A DNA stretch of 64,000 bases from an uncultured Bacteroidota bacterium (lineage in GTDB: Bacteria > Bacteroidota > Bacteroidia > Flavobacteriales_F > PHOS-HE28): contig CADEDY010000014.1 of NCBI GenBank assembly GCA_902826215.1, positions 1-64,000 of the forward strand, given 5' to 3'. The position numbers were made by a program, and so were the translations under genes. This document shows, in pieces, positions 7,842-16,729 of the stretch; position 1 is the stretch's first letter; the number at the start of each line of letters is the position of its first letter. The notes below the pieces were generated by a model that was not told where the DNA came from, did not search any database, and was given only the letters and a program-made list of their open reading frames with translations.

Positions 7842-9856
7842 TGAGCTTTGGTGTGAACGTAGTTGGTAGCTGTCCGTTGTTCGTCGTCAGGGCGATCCGA
7901 TCCTTTTCGGCCAGGCTGGCTCTTCTTGCCACCTGCGCTTGCGTCCTGCAACCTGCATTTTCACAACCCGGAGGGTATTCCACCACCGACAAAGGAGCGA
8001 TCAAGCGTTACGAGAGCGGCACCGAATGCATGCGTATGCGCAAGTGGGAGTGCGCCGAGAGCGAATTCACCAAGGCGGCCGATGCGGACCCTCGCTTCGT
8101 TGAACCCCGGATCATGTTGGCGGAGATCGCCGAACAGCAAGGCAAGGACGATGTGGCCATGGCGCGGTACCGCGAGGTGATGGCTGTAGCACCGACCTTC
8201 TTCCCCGTGGGCCAGTTGCATTTGGCCGATCTCGAATTCAAGGCCGGGCAATATGCCGAAGCGGAGAAGAATTACAAGGGCTATCTGGCACAGGAAGAGG
8301 ATCCACTGCGCAAAGCGCGTGCACGGCTGGGCTTGGAGAATTGCGCCTTCGCAGCCCGTGCGATCAAGCAGCCCGTCCCTTTCGAGCCGAAGAACCTGGG
8401 CCCCAACATCAACACCGCCGACCCCGAGTACTTCCCATGCATCACGGCCGACGACGGTACCCTGATCTACACACGCCGGGTGAAGGCACCGGAGATCCAA
8501 CCGTGGGGGATGCAAGAGGATTTCTACGTGAGCCGACGCGATCTGGAAGGCAACTGGAAACCATCCATTCCGCTGCCCGTGGTGAACACGCGTGCGTTCA
8601 ATGAGGGCGCCGGAACCTTGAGTCCCGATGGGCGTTTCCTGATCTTCACGAAGTGTGCCTTGGAAGATGGATCCTACGGTGGTGCGTTGACCGGTGAAGG
8701 GAGCTGCGACCTCTTCATCAGCCGCCGTGTGGGGGATCGGTGGGGCGTGCCGCACAACTTGGGAACACCCGTGAACTCGAGCCATTGGGAAACACAGCCC
8801 AGCATGGCCAGTGATGGACGCACGATCTATTACATCCGGGGGTCAGTGGCGCGCGATGGCATCAAGAGCATGGATATCTGGACCACCACCATGCAGGACG
8901 ACGGCAGCTGGTCGCGACCGACCAAACTCGGCGATAACATCAACACCCCGCAGCAGGAGGAAAGCGTGCAGATCCATCCGGACGGACACACACTGTACTT
9001 CAGTAGCAATGGACACCCGGGCTTCGGCGGACTCGACATCTTCATGAGCCGGAAACAATCCGATGGGTCCTGGGGACCTGCTTTGAACCTCGGCTATCCG
9101 ATCAACACCGGTGCGGACGAGAACAGCATCCTCGTGAACGCTCAGGGCGATGTGGCCTACTTCGCCAGTGACCGACCCGGTGGGATGGGAGATCTGGACC
9201 TCTACGGCTTCGAATTGTATCCCGAGGCTCGCCCATTACCCGTGACGTACATCCGCGGCCGGGTGCATGACAAACTCACCGATGCACCGGTGGAAGCCGA
9301 TGTGCAACTGTTCGACCTTGCGACCAGCGAATTGGCGACCGGTGCCTACAGCGATCCGAAGACAGGGGAGTTCTTGGTGTGCTTGCCTAGCGGTCGCAGC
9401 TACGCGTTGAATGCAAGTGCGGAAGGGTATCTCTTCTTCTCCCAGAACTACGACGTGGCATCGGGCACCGGCAAAGAGCCGATCACGTTGGATGTGCCAT
9501 TGAGCGCGCTTACGGCAGGAAGCACCATCGCCTTGCGCAACATCTTCTTCAACACGGCGAGTTACGACCTCTTGCCCGCTTCGAACACCGAGTTGGATAA
9601 GCTCGTGACCTTGTTGAAGACCAACCCCACCTTGCGGATCGAACTCGGTGGTCACACGGATAACGTGGGTGCTGATGCCGCCAACTTGACCCTGAGCGAT
9701 CAACGGGCCCAGGCTGTGCGCAACTATGTGATCGGCAAGGGCATCGATGGCGATCGGATCACGGCCAAAGGCTACGGGGAAACGATGCCCGTAGCGACCA
9801 ACGACACCGAGGAGGGTAGGGCGCAGAACAGACGGACGGAGGTGAAGGTGCTGTGA
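7841..9856 (+). CDS. OmpA-family protein with TPR and propeller, PorE-like
   Basis: A 671-aa envelope protein. After a hydrophobic export signal (to about residue 43) come TPR helices (about 45-160), a PD40/WD40-like beta-propeller (about 165-460, with repeated LSPDGR/IHPDGHTLYF strands), a carboxypeptidase-regulatory-like beta-sandwich (about 465-540) and a C-terminal OmpA peptidoglycan-binding domain (about 565-671, GGHTDNVG and QRAQAVRNYV motifs). TPR, propeller, CRD and OmpA in this order is the architecture of PorE, the peptidoglycan-linked outer-membrane component of the type IX secretion system; many paralogues share it, so the exact role is open. The start overlaps the queE stop. Its stop directly abuts the stop of the convergent gene. 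Confidence 0.88.
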   Translation: MSFGVNVVGSCPLFVVRAIRSFSARLALLATCACVLQPAFSQPGGYSTTDKGAIKRYESGTECMRMRKWECAESEFTKAADADPRFVEPRIMLAEIAEQQGKDDVAMARYREVMAVAPTFFPVGQLHLADLEFKAGQYAEAEKNYKGYLAQEEDPLRKARARLGLENCAFAARAIKQPVPFEPKNLGPNINTADPEYFPCITADDGTLIYTRRVKAPEIQPWGMQEDFYVSRRDLEGNWKPSIPLPVVNTRAFNEGAGTLSPDGRFLIFTKCALEDGSYGGALTGEGSCDLFISRRVGDRWGVPHNLGTPVNSSHWETQPSMASDGRTIYYIRGSVARDGIKSMDIWTTTMQDDGSWSRPTKLGDNINTPQQEESVQIHPDGHTLYFSSNGHPGFGGLDIFMSRKQSDGSWGPALNLGYPINTGADENSILVNAQGDVAYFASDRPGGMGDLDLYGFELYPEARPLPVTYIRGRVHDKLTDAPVEADVQLFDLATSELATGAYSDPKTGEFLVCLPSGRSYALNASAEGYLFFSQNYDVASGTGKEPITLDVPLSALTAGSTIALRNIFFNTASYDLLPASNTELDKLVTLLKTNPTLRIELGGHTDNVGADAANLTLSDQRAQAVRNYVIGKGIDGDRITAKGYGETMPVATNDTEEGRAQNRRTEVKVL

Positions 9857-10816
9857 TCACCGCAGGGTGAATTTCACGGGCTGGTTGTATTGCACCCGGA
9901 CGTTCTTTCCCCGTTGTTCGCCTGGAACCCATTCGGGCATTTCCTTTAGTATGCGGATACATTCGTCCTCAATGTCGCGGCACAAACCGTTCAGCGCAAC
10001 GATCCCCGAAACGGTTCCGTCCTTTTCCACGGTGAAGGTGAACAAGGCCATGCCGGATACGCCAAGGTTCATGGGCTCCTTCGGATAGTGCAGGGTACGG
10101 GCTAGGTGCGACCGGATCGTTGTGTCGGTGCAGAAAGCGCGCGCATCGGCCCTCACAATTTCGTCGCAAACGCGCGAACAAGGCATACGTTCAACGATGA
10201 CCGGATCGTCATCGCCCCCACCGATCAATGAATCAGCCCGATAGATGCGCTGCGTCGAATCACCGGTGACCGCATCATACCCGATCCACTCGCCATCGAG
10301 TTTGCCTGCCTTGTACCAACGTCTGGCCCTGACTCGCCCAAGACTATCTGTACTTAGCCAAAGGCCTGTTCGCTTACCGTGAACGAATTGTCCAGAGTCC
10401 TTAGCTGCATTCCGTTCTTCCAACACCCACGGGCCGTCTTCGATCCCGTTCTTATAGCTGCCTGTACCACGTAACTCGGTCCAAACTCCGAAGCGTTGGT
10501 TGTCCACGTGGTTCCCTTCCGCATACTTCCTTCCATCATCGTACCAGTAGGTGGCAGGTCCGGACTTCCTGGTGAGTTGCTCGTCGGCATACGTGATCAA
10601 GGCGGTCATGCGTCCGGTTTCGGGGTAGAACGTCCGAAGTCGCCAGAGGCCATCATCGGTAGCCGTGACCACGTAATGGAACCAAGTGCGCTCCACGTGT
10701 TCGTCCGGCATCAGCTCAAAATTGAACTTGTCCTTGTATCGCTTCCCGTTGGAGGAATACGACTGCGCCGATACAGCAAAGGTTGCGAAGAGAAGTGGTA
10801 GAGCAAGACAACGCAT
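9857..10816 (-). CDS. MORN/YwqK-like repeat protein with TonB C-terminal domain
   Basis: A 319-aa exported protein: signal peptide 1-18 (ending AVSAQ), a middle region of YwqK-like antitoxin/MORN-type repeats (strands such as KSGPATYWYDDGRKYAEG, NGIEDGPW, GKRTGLW) and a C-terminal TonB domain (last 85 residues, from YPKEPMNLGVSGMALFTFTV). Unlike true TonB it has a cleavable signal instead of an uncleaved membrane anchor, so an energy-transducing role is uncertain. It starts 20 bp after the end of proC on the same strand; the box TATCTTGC lies just before its ATG, so it may also have its own promoter. Start 10816 is chosen because the signal peptide begins there. Confidence 0.8.
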   Translation of the reverse strand: MRCLALPLLFATFAVSAQSYSSNGKRYKDKFNFELMPDEHVERTWFHYVVTATDDGLWRLRTFYPETGRMTALITYADEQLTRKSGPATYWYDDGRKYAEGNHVDNQRFGVWTELRGTGSYKNGIEDGPWVLEERNAAKDSGQFVHGKRTGLWLSTDSLGRVRARRWYKAGKLDGEWIGYDAVTGDSTQRIYRADSLIGGGDDDPVIVERMPCSRVCDEIVRADARAFCTDTTIRSHLARTLHYPKEPMNLGVSGMALFTFTVEKDGTVSGIVALNGLCRDIEDECIRILKEMPEWVPGEQRGKNVRVQYNQPVKFTLR

Positions 10817-10836
10817 GCGGCAAGATAGCCTCACGG

Positions 10837-11634
10837 TCAGGATCCGGACAACTCCGTTGCGCGTCCACATGCCGCAGTGATCGCGCGGTCCAGTGTACCT
10901 CCCAGGTCCTCATTGCTAAGCACACAGAACGCTGCCTCCGTGGTACCGCCCTTGCTCATTACTGCTTTGATAAGCTCCGCCGGTGTTCGTTCAGCATGTT
11001 CCATCAAGTGATAGCTGCCCAGCATGGTCTGCTTCACCAAGGCGTTGGCCACGTGCGGCGCCAGTCCTAGGCCGATGCCAGCGTCGATCATGCTCTGCAC
11101 GATGTGGAAGAAGTACGCCGGACCGCTTCCGCTCAACGCGGTCACGGCATCCAAGTGGGCTTCGTCCGCGAGATGGATCGCGCGCCCCGTGCTGTTGAGC
11201 AGTTGTTCCACCATCACGGTCTGCAGCATGGTCAATTCCGTGCCGGTGGTATAGGCCGTGATCCCCAGTCCGATCTGGGCAGGTGAATTCGGCATGGCGC
11301 GCACCACGGTCTTGTGTTCCAAGGCTTGCTGCAGCCGCGGTATGGTGATGCCCGCCATGATCGAGAGCAGCACCTGCGAAGGGCGCAGCACCTTGGCCAG
11401 GTCTTCGGCCACAGCGGCGAAGTCCTGTGGCTTCACCGCAAGGATCACCAGGTCGCTGGTACCGATGCTCTCGTTCAGGGCATTGCTCACCTGTCCCAGC
11501 ACCTCCAGTTGCGAACGTCGACCTTCGCCGCGGATCACCAGTTCCAGGTCTTCTGCTTGCACCAGACCATATTTGCGGAAACTGCGCGCGTAGGCTTGCC
11601 CCATGTTGCCGCAGCCGATGATGGAGATCTTCAT
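10837..11634 (-). CDS. proC: Pyrroline-5-carboxylate reductase ProC
   Basis: It catalyses the NAD(P)H-dependent last step of proline synthesis. The Rossmann motif GCGNMG is at residues 7-12, and the C-terminal dimerisation domain carries the family signature ALSGSGPAYFFH with the following DAGIGLGL helix. At 265 aa it has the usual full length. A -7-like box TAAGTTCG (11640-11647) ends 5 nt before the start codon. A TonB-C protein gene follows on the same strand. Confidence 0.95.
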   Translation of the reverse strand: MKISIIGCGNMGQAYARSFRKYGLVQAEDLELVIRGEGRRSQLEVLGQVSNALNESIGTSDLVILAVKPQDFAAVAEDLAKVLRPSQVLLSIMAGITIPRLQQALEHKTVVRAMPNSPAQIGLGITAYTTGTELTMLQTVMVEQLLNSTGRAIHLADEAHLDAVTALSGSGPAYFFHIVQSMIDAGIGLGLAPHVANALVKQTMLGSYHLMEHAERTPAELIKAVMSKGGTTEAAFCVLSNEDLGGTLDRAITAACGRATELSGS

Positions 11635-11639
11635 GCCAA

Positions 11640-11647
11640 CGAACTTA
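11640..11647 (-). promoter_or_regulatory. Candidate -7 box TAAGTTCG of proC
   Basis: It matches TAnnTTTG except for one base and ends 5 nt upstream of the proC ATG, implying a leaderless mRNA. A CTG rather than TTG occurs about 21 bp further upstream. Confidence 0.45.
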
Positions 11648-11717
11648 CTTCAGTGGAACGTGCTTCAGACGAGAAAGAGCGATCAACTACCAACCCTCAT
11701 TCGTGGAATGGCCTTGC

Positions 11718-12257
11718 TCAGAATGCTTGCAGAAGGTCGATGATGTTCGCAGCGACCAAGGCAAGGCCGAAGAAGCCGATCAGGATGAGGATGAAATACC
11801 AACTCGTGCCTCCGCGAGATGCGATCCGAGCAAGCAGCACTTCAGGTAGGTGAACTGCTTTGCCATCGATCTCACCGCTGATCTTCTGTTCAGCATACCA
11901 TAGGTAGACCTGATTCGCGAAGGTGCCTTGGATCGAAGCCATCCCTAGCGAGAGGACGATTCCGATCCAGCGTTGTGTTCCGTAACCCGCGTCAAATAAC
12001 ATGTAGAGACCTTCTTCAATGGTGCTCTCCATCAGGATCAGCATCAACGTGCAAAAGGCAACGAGGTACATCTTTCGATAGAGCATCCAGGTCAAGCCCA
12101 AGAAGAAGCCCTCGAAGAGGAATTCCGGGCGCTCCCCACTTCGTATGCGCTCTACCTGTCGCATGAAATACGACGCGTTCGGCCCGAAGAAGGCGATCCA
12201 CTGTTCATCGGTGATGCGCTGCCATTTATTCGGCTCCGATCCGATCTCCTGATTCAT
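11718..12257 (-). CDS. DUF2628-type membrane protein
   Basis: A 179-aa protein with a soluble N-terminus (about 45 residues, including FFGPNASYFMRQV) and four or so hydrophobic segments, the first with the WMLYRKMY motif typical of DUF2628 proteins. Such proteins sit in the inner membrane and their role is unknown. Its ATG overlaps the TGA of the upstream SMR exporter gene (ATGA at 12254-12257), so they form an operon. Confidence 0.75.
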   Translation of the reverse strand: MNQEIGSEPNKWQRITDEQWIAFFGPNASYFMRQVERIRSGERPEFLFEGFFLGLTWMLYRKMYLVAFCTLMLILMESTIEEGLYMLFDAGYGTQRWIGIVLSLGMASIQGTFANQVYLWYAEQKISGEIDGKAVHLPEVLLARIASRGGTSWYFILILIGFFGLALVAANIIDLLQAF

Positions 12258-12583
12258 GATGGTGATACGAGCTTCAAGCCAACAATGCTCGCGATCAACA
12301 AGCACAGGAAGAGCAGCCGCATCGGTTCCGCAGGTTCTTTGAAAATAATGATCCCGACGAGCACCGTGCCCGCAGCGCCGATCCCTGTCCACACCGCGTA
12401 GGCTGTGCCGATGGGTAGGGTTTGTGTGACCCGGTAGAGCAGGTACATGCTGATCGCCAAACAAGCGAAGAAGCCGACCATCCACCATCCGGCGATGGAT
12501 CCGGAACTCTCTTTGGCCTTACCCAAGCACGTCGCAAAGCCCACTTCGAAAAGACCTGCGATCACCAAGAGGAACCAATTCAT
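12254..12583 (-). CDS. sugE: SMR-family exporter, SugE/Gdx type
   Basis: A 109-aa four-helix small multidrug resistance protein. The essential membrane glutamate is E13 (IAGLFEVGFA), and the family motif GTAYAVWTGIGAAG is at about residues 58-71. The sequence is closer to the SugE/Gdx subtype, whose studied members export guanidinium in exchange for protons, than to EmrE; the substrate here is inferred. It acts as an inner-membrane dimer. No guanidine riboswitch is seen upstream: the box TACTTTCA ends 4 nt before the ATG, leaving no room for a leader. Confidence 0.85.
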   Translation of the reverse strand: MNWFLLVIAGLFEVGFATCLGKAKESSGSIAGWWMVGFFACLAISMYLLYRVTQTLPIGTAYAVWTGIGAAGTVLVGIIIFKEPAEPMRLLFLCLLIASIVGLKLVSPS

Positions 12584-12602
12584 GCGATGAAAGTAGGGGG
12601 GA

Positions 12603-13322
12603 TCATGGATCCGCGACGACCGCTATGATCACCCCAAGTTTCCCGTCGACTTGGACCATGCCTTCTTCGGGTATGAAGGCTCTGCTGATGGAGCCATCGA
12701 GGTAGAGCGCATCGGTGCACCCCTGTTCGAGGAACCACTGCGCGAAATCGTAGAAATTGATCGGTACACGGGAAATGGCGAAGAGCACCTTTCCATCGGG
12801 CAACAGGCCGACCCCATTCCGGATGTTCAGGTTCTTGGATCCCGGCGTTAGCACGCTGTTGATCACGCTATCCACGATCAGCATCGGTCCGGATTGTGTA
12901 GCGAACCGGACATCGAGCATGTGATCCATCCGACCGGTGGGAAGCAAGAACGCTGTGCCATCGGAGTAGATGCCGAAGACCCCGTTCGGTTGCAGGTAGA
13001 AATTGCCATAGCCGCTCGGGCGTCGGTCGATGCGCTGGAGGATCCGGCCTTGTTCGATGTACAAGCCTACGGGTGCTTGCTCCTTGGTGAACATGCCGCC
13101 GTTCATGGCGAACCGGAGTGCCCGGTGTCCGCTCTCCGCCACCTCCTTCAAGGATCCGATGTTCCCGATCACTCCACCGCTGTCAGTCTTCCAGTGCATG
13201 CTGATGCTTTCCACAGCGGGATCGACAAGTTGTGATGCGATCGACCTTTCGCTTTGCGCGAGTCCGCATACCGCTGTGAGCAGTGTGGAAAGCGCAACGA
13301 ACAAGGAACGGATACGCATCAT
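12603..13322 (-). CDS. Phosphodiester glycosidase (DUF2233/NAGPA-like), secreted
   Basis: A 239-aa protein with a signal peptide (about residues 1-22, ending CGLAQ) and a domain typical of the NAGPA/DUF2233 family: MNGGMFTKEQAPVGLYIEQG, NFYLQPNGVFGI, a QSGPMLIV strand and a final ALYLDGSISRAF motif. Family members hydrolyse phosphodiester-linked sugars; the natural substrate here is unknown. The two adjacent ATG codons at 13322 and 13319 are equivalent starts. It follows the DUF5723 gene by 5 bp on the same strand and so probably belongs to that operon. Confidence 0.8.
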   Translation of the reverse strand: MMRIRSLFVALSTLLTAVCGLAQSERSIASQLVDPAVESISMHWKTDSGGVIGNIGSLKEVAESGHRALRFAMNGGMFTKEQAPVGLYIEQGRILQRIDRRPSGYGNFYLQPNGVFGIYSDGTAFLLPTGRMDHMLDVRFATQSGPMLIVDSVINSVLTPGSKNLNIRNGVGLLPDGKVLFAISRVPINFYDFAQWFLEQGCTDALYLDGSISRAFIPEEGMVQVDGKLGVIIAVVADP

Positions 13323-13327
13323 CCGGT

Positions 13328-14575
13328 TCAGAAGGCTACGGCAACCCCCACCACGGCCCCAGCGCCGCGCGCGGATCCACTGACGAAAGCTGGAACCTGC
13401 GGGGTGGACAAGGTCAGCAGCACCTGTTCGCCGAAGCGGTGTTTGGCAGCAAGACCAACGCGCAGGGATCCAAGCCCACCGTAGCTGATCGAAGTGGCCA
13501 GCAGTGTTCGTGATCCGAAACGCCGACTGATCAAAGTGGTCGCAAGCGGAATGTAACCCGGCAGGTACCGTTGATCGACGGAGAGGCCAAGGTTCCACCG
13601 CTCATTCAAGGAGATCGCAGCCTCGGCGGCGATGCGGAAAGGCAAGGCACGTGTGAAGGCCCCGGTCCGGTAGCGCAGCCCGAAGGTGTCCAGCAGTTGA
13701 TCCTCCCCGATCAGGACATCGTCCAATGCGAAGATGTTCTCGACGGCCAGGCCGGTGAATTCGATCAGGGTGTCCTTTTGGATACGGACCGAATTGCCGT
13801 TCCAACGAACGAAACCCAGGTCATCAACAACGAAGGCCAACTCCGCGGTCTGCCCGGCGACCTTGAACTGCGTGTTCCACCGGCCGGAGATCGCGAGACC
13901 CGCACCGTTCGTTCGATCAAAACCACTGTCTGCGGTGTCGCTGGCGAAGTAGTTGCCCAGCAAAGCGGTCCGCAGCACACGACCGTCCTCGCCAGTGTAC
14001 AGGCTTGCCCACTTGATGTCAGCCTCGGCGTAGGACTGGCCTCTGACCAGATCAAGGCGGACGTACGAACCGCTCCGCGCATGTTGTACCCCGAAACCTG
14101 CCGTCTGATAGCGGATCTGTGTGTAGGCAGAAGGAGCGAGGATGGCCTTCTCTCCTTCGTAGGAAGCATTCCCGAAGAAGGCCAGCGCGTACTGGTCCTT
14201 GGTGAACCGCAAGCCACTTATGTCGTTGTACGATACACCCGCTATTGGACGCCATCCTGGTGCTTTCTTCCAACAGGCCGCACCCACCCAGTCCACACGT
14301 CCATTGATCACGTATCCGGCTGCATTGCGCTTTTCTGAAAGCGCATCCAACGAGTGCTGACGCAGTTCGCGCTCCAAGTAGCCGCCTTGGTAGATGGCCA
14401 ACGGGAGTTCGTTGTAGACCTTGTTGGTATTGAAGTCGAACACACCGGTCGCACGGATGGTATTTCCCCAGCCCGGGTTGAGGTCAACGGTGGCATCGCG
14501 CGGCAGCAGCACCGGTTGCGCCGCTGCCAGACAAGCGATCAAGAAGGTGGCGAGACCGGCGAGCGTCCTACTCAT
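13328..14575 (-). CDS. DUF5723-family outer-membrane beta-barrel protein
   Basis: A 415-aa protein with a signal peptide (ending CLAAAQ) and amphipathic beta-strands throughout, ending in a hydrophobic-aromatic strand (VVGVAVAF) as outer-membrane barrels do. The pattern resembles the Bacteroidota family DUF5723. Function is unknown; a surface transport or adhesion role would be guesswork. Its start overlaps the stop of the upstream lipoprotein gene by 8 bp, so the two are translationally linked and may work together in the outer membrane. Confidence 0.75.
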   Translation of the reverse strand: MSRTLAGLATFLIACLAAAQPVLLPRDATVDLNPGWGNTIRATGVFDFNTNKVYNELPLAIYQGGYLERELRQHSLDALSEKRNAAGYVINGRVDWVGAACWKKAPGWRPIAGVSYNDISGLRFTKDQYALAFFGNASYEGEKAILAPSAYTQIRYQTAGFGVQHARSGSYVRLDLVRGQSYAEADIKWASLYTGEDGRVLRTALLGNYFASDTADSGFDRTNGAGLAISGRWNTQFKVAGQTAELAFVVDDLGFVRWNGNSVRIQKDTLIEFTGLAVENIFALDDVLIGEDQLLDTFGLRYRTGAFTRALPFRIAAEAAISLNERWNLGLSVDQRYLPGYIPLATTLISRRFGSRTLLATSISYGGLGSLRVGLAAKHRFGEQVLLTLSTPQVPAFVSGSARGAGAVVGVAVAF

Positions 14576-16184
14576 TCCCGTTCACGAAGTAGCGCGCGCC
14601 GATGGTGAACTGGAGATCCAAAGCATAACGCTCCAGCAACTGCACATGATTCGTCTGATTCGCCGTGTTGAACACCACTCGGATCCGGAATCGACCTTCG
14701 CCATAGAGCTGGTCCACCTGCGTTCCGTCCAGGTCGGCGCGTAGTTCCGAGGTGGTGGAAGTCTGTACGGTGTTGTTGGCACCCAACAGGCCCGAAGTGA
14801 TCGCACCCTGCACGGGAACACTGCTCAACAGGTTGCCATCGCGATCGATGATGTCGAGGACCACGTTCGCATCGAATGGGAAGCCGTTGGTGGCGAACAA
14901 CCGCATGGATCCCTCGCTGATGGTCTGGTTGTCCTGATCACCCGGCAGATCCGGTTTCACGATGTTCTCCAGGACCAGGTTCGTAGTGATGACGTTCAAC
15001 GGGACTTCCAATTCCAGGTCTGCTTTCACTTTGCTTTCGTAATAGAGGAAGTCGTTGCCATTGCTGATGTTCCCGAGCGGATTCAACTCGATGTCGACGT
15101 CGTAGCGAAGCTGATCCGGCAGGTTCTCCAAGAACACATCCACATTGCTATTGTCGTTGTTGAGCGTGTTCACATAGTACGATGGCGAGAAACCGTTGCC
15201 AAGGTCCAAGGCACGGTTCAAGTTGATCGGTCCTTGCAGGATCGATGCCGTTAGATCGACGTTGGCACCCGTTCGTGTGTTGATCGCTTGGAATTCATTC
15301 AATCGCACCCGCAGATCCATGCCGATGCCATTCTCCACCTTCAATCGCACCTGCACTTGGTCCACATCCAGGATCCCGGAAACGAAGTTGTTGAAGAGAT
15401 CGAATGGTTGCGTCTGCGGATCACTTGGAATGATACGGTTGCCGAAGTACCCCTTAGCGTACGAAGGAACAATGCTTCGATAGCTCGCCTCGATGATCAC
15501 ACTGTCCTGATTCGTGACCGTCGCGCCCGATCCGTTCGGATCCAATTCGGCGGCCACGGAAGTAGCCAAAGTGTTCACATCGTTGAAGTTCGGTCCACGC
15601 AGGTCGAGGAAGGTTCCAGCCAGATCGCGCGTGAGGAGTGAGATGCTCGGTTGGCTCGCCGTGCCAGCTGCCACCGAGGTTTCCAAGGAGTTGCTACCAT
15701 CGCCGAACAGCGCACCTGGTATGGTGAAGCTTCCGTTCACCCGGCTCGCGATCTTGTTCCGCATCATCAGGTCCAACGTACCGGAACGCACTTTCAACTG
15801 GCTCAAGGCCAGGTCCTGCAGGCTGAACCGAAGCAGGTTGTTCTCGCTGATCACCGGGAATCCGGCCGGCAACGTGAAGGTGTCGCTCCCCGGCAAGGGG
15901 AACGCATATGGGTAACGGAACAAGGTATCCGGAATGCGTAGGACGGTGTCCAGGTCCAGGGTGAACAGCGTTTCGCTGTAAACGAGTGTAATGGCACCGT
16001 TCCCGGCCACCGATTGCAGGCTGTCCGCAACGATATCGGAGATGGTGAAGCGGGTGGTGAACAAGGTCGCCAGCACGTCGATATCCCAACGAGCAGGCCC
16101 TGCATCCTTCTTACAACCCCAGAATGTTGAAAGAATTAGAAGCCCTGCAAAGGCAACCCGACGGGTAGGGCGCTCGTATTCCAT
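14568..16184 (-). CDS. Large lipoprotein of unknown function, 538 aa
   Basis: The N-terminus (FAGLLILSTFWGCKKDAGP) is a lipoprotein-type signal with the probable lipidated cysteine at residue 24, followed by KKD. The remainder is a long all-beta protein with repeated Asn/Asp-rich loops and no recognised enzymatic motif. It overlaps the DUF5723 barrel gene, which suggests a two-component outer-membrane assembly of lipoprotein plus barrel; that is inference from gene order. The opposite-strand membrane gene starts 47 bp away, so the promoters are divergent. Confidence 0.75.
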   Translation of the reverse strand: MEYERPTRRVAFAGLLILSTFWGCKKDAGPARWDIDVLATLFTTRFTISDIVADSLQSVAGNGAITLVYSETLFTLDLDTVLRIPDTLFRYPYAFPLPGSDTFTLPAGFPVISENNLLRFSLQDLALSQLKVRSGTLDLMMRNKIASRVNGSFTIPGALFGDGSNSLETSVAAGTASQPSISLLTRDLAGTFLDLRGPNFNDVNTLATSVAAELDPNGSGATVTNQDSVIIEASYRSIVPSYAKGYFGNRIIPSDPQTQPFDLFNNFVSGILDVDQVQVRLKVENGIGMDLRVRLNEFQAINTRTGANVDLTASILQGPINLNRALDLGNGFSPSYYVNTLNNDNSNVDVFLENLPDQLRYDVDIELNPLGNISNGNDFLYYESKVKADLELEVPLNVITTNLVLENIVKPDLPGDQDNQTISEGSMRLFATNGFPFDANVVLDIIDRDGNLLSSVPVQGAITSGLLGANNTVQTSTTSELRADLDGTQVDQLYGEGRFRIRVVFNTANQTNHVQLLERYALDLQFTIGARYFVNGNE

Positions 16185-16231
16185 TCAAAGGGGCAATTTA
16201 ACCGTACCACGCTTCATCAGAAGCCAGTAGG

Positions 16232-16720
16232 TTGACCAGTTACCGTAATTTCGTCCATACGTTCCGCCTGCTCGTGCTGCTAAGACGACATATTCTGCTT
16301 CCTGCGCTGCTTGCAGCCGTCGTCATGTTCTTGACCTCCTGGTTGTGGCACGGTCTGGCTCTGCGCGATCTGGAGGACCTGAAGATCCCCTTGACCTTGT
16401 ACTTCAGCCTTGCTGGTCTTGTCTATATCCTTCTTGGATTCGGATTGACCTTCGCTGTGCACACTTCCATCCAGAATGAATGGATCTCCTTGAAAAGGGG
16501 CTTCCCCTTCACCTCCTCTTTGCTGGGGATGGCCTTGGGCTTCGTGGTCTACTTGGTGATCTTCGTACTGGGGATGTCCTTCACCAAAGGAGGAATGGTC
16601 CATGTCGTTGCCGATGTGCTCTGGCAGATGGTCGAACAAGGTCTGGGCGGCCTTTCCGTTAGCCTTGGTATCATCTACGATATGCACCGCAGATACCTGG
16701 AGGCGGAGCGCGCTAGTTGA
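16232..16720 (+). CDS. Inner-membrane hypothetical protein, TTG start
   Basis: A 162-aa protein with four predicted membrane segments (about residues 20-42, 53-76, 92-113 and 125-148) and a basic N-terminus. I do not recognise the family. No ATG fits the reading frame near the first membrane helix; the TTG at 16232 is the first plausible start. It ends 9 bp from the convergent rarA gene, without a terminator between them. Confidence 0.65.
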   Translation: MTSYRNFVHTFRLLVLLRRHILLPALLAAVVMFLTSWLWHGLALRDLEDLKIPLTLYFSLAGLVYILLGFGLTFAVHTSIQNEWISLKRGFPFTSSLLGMALGFVVYLVIFVLGMSFTKGGMVHVVADVLWQMVEQGLGGLSVSLGIIYDMHRRYLEAERAS

Positions 16721-16729
16721 CACGCTCCC

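Noticed and set aside
12584-12602. Guanidine riboswitch before the SugE/Gdx gene
   Set aside because: The gap to the upstream-transcribed region is under 20 bp and holds a -7 box, leaving no space for a riboswitch.
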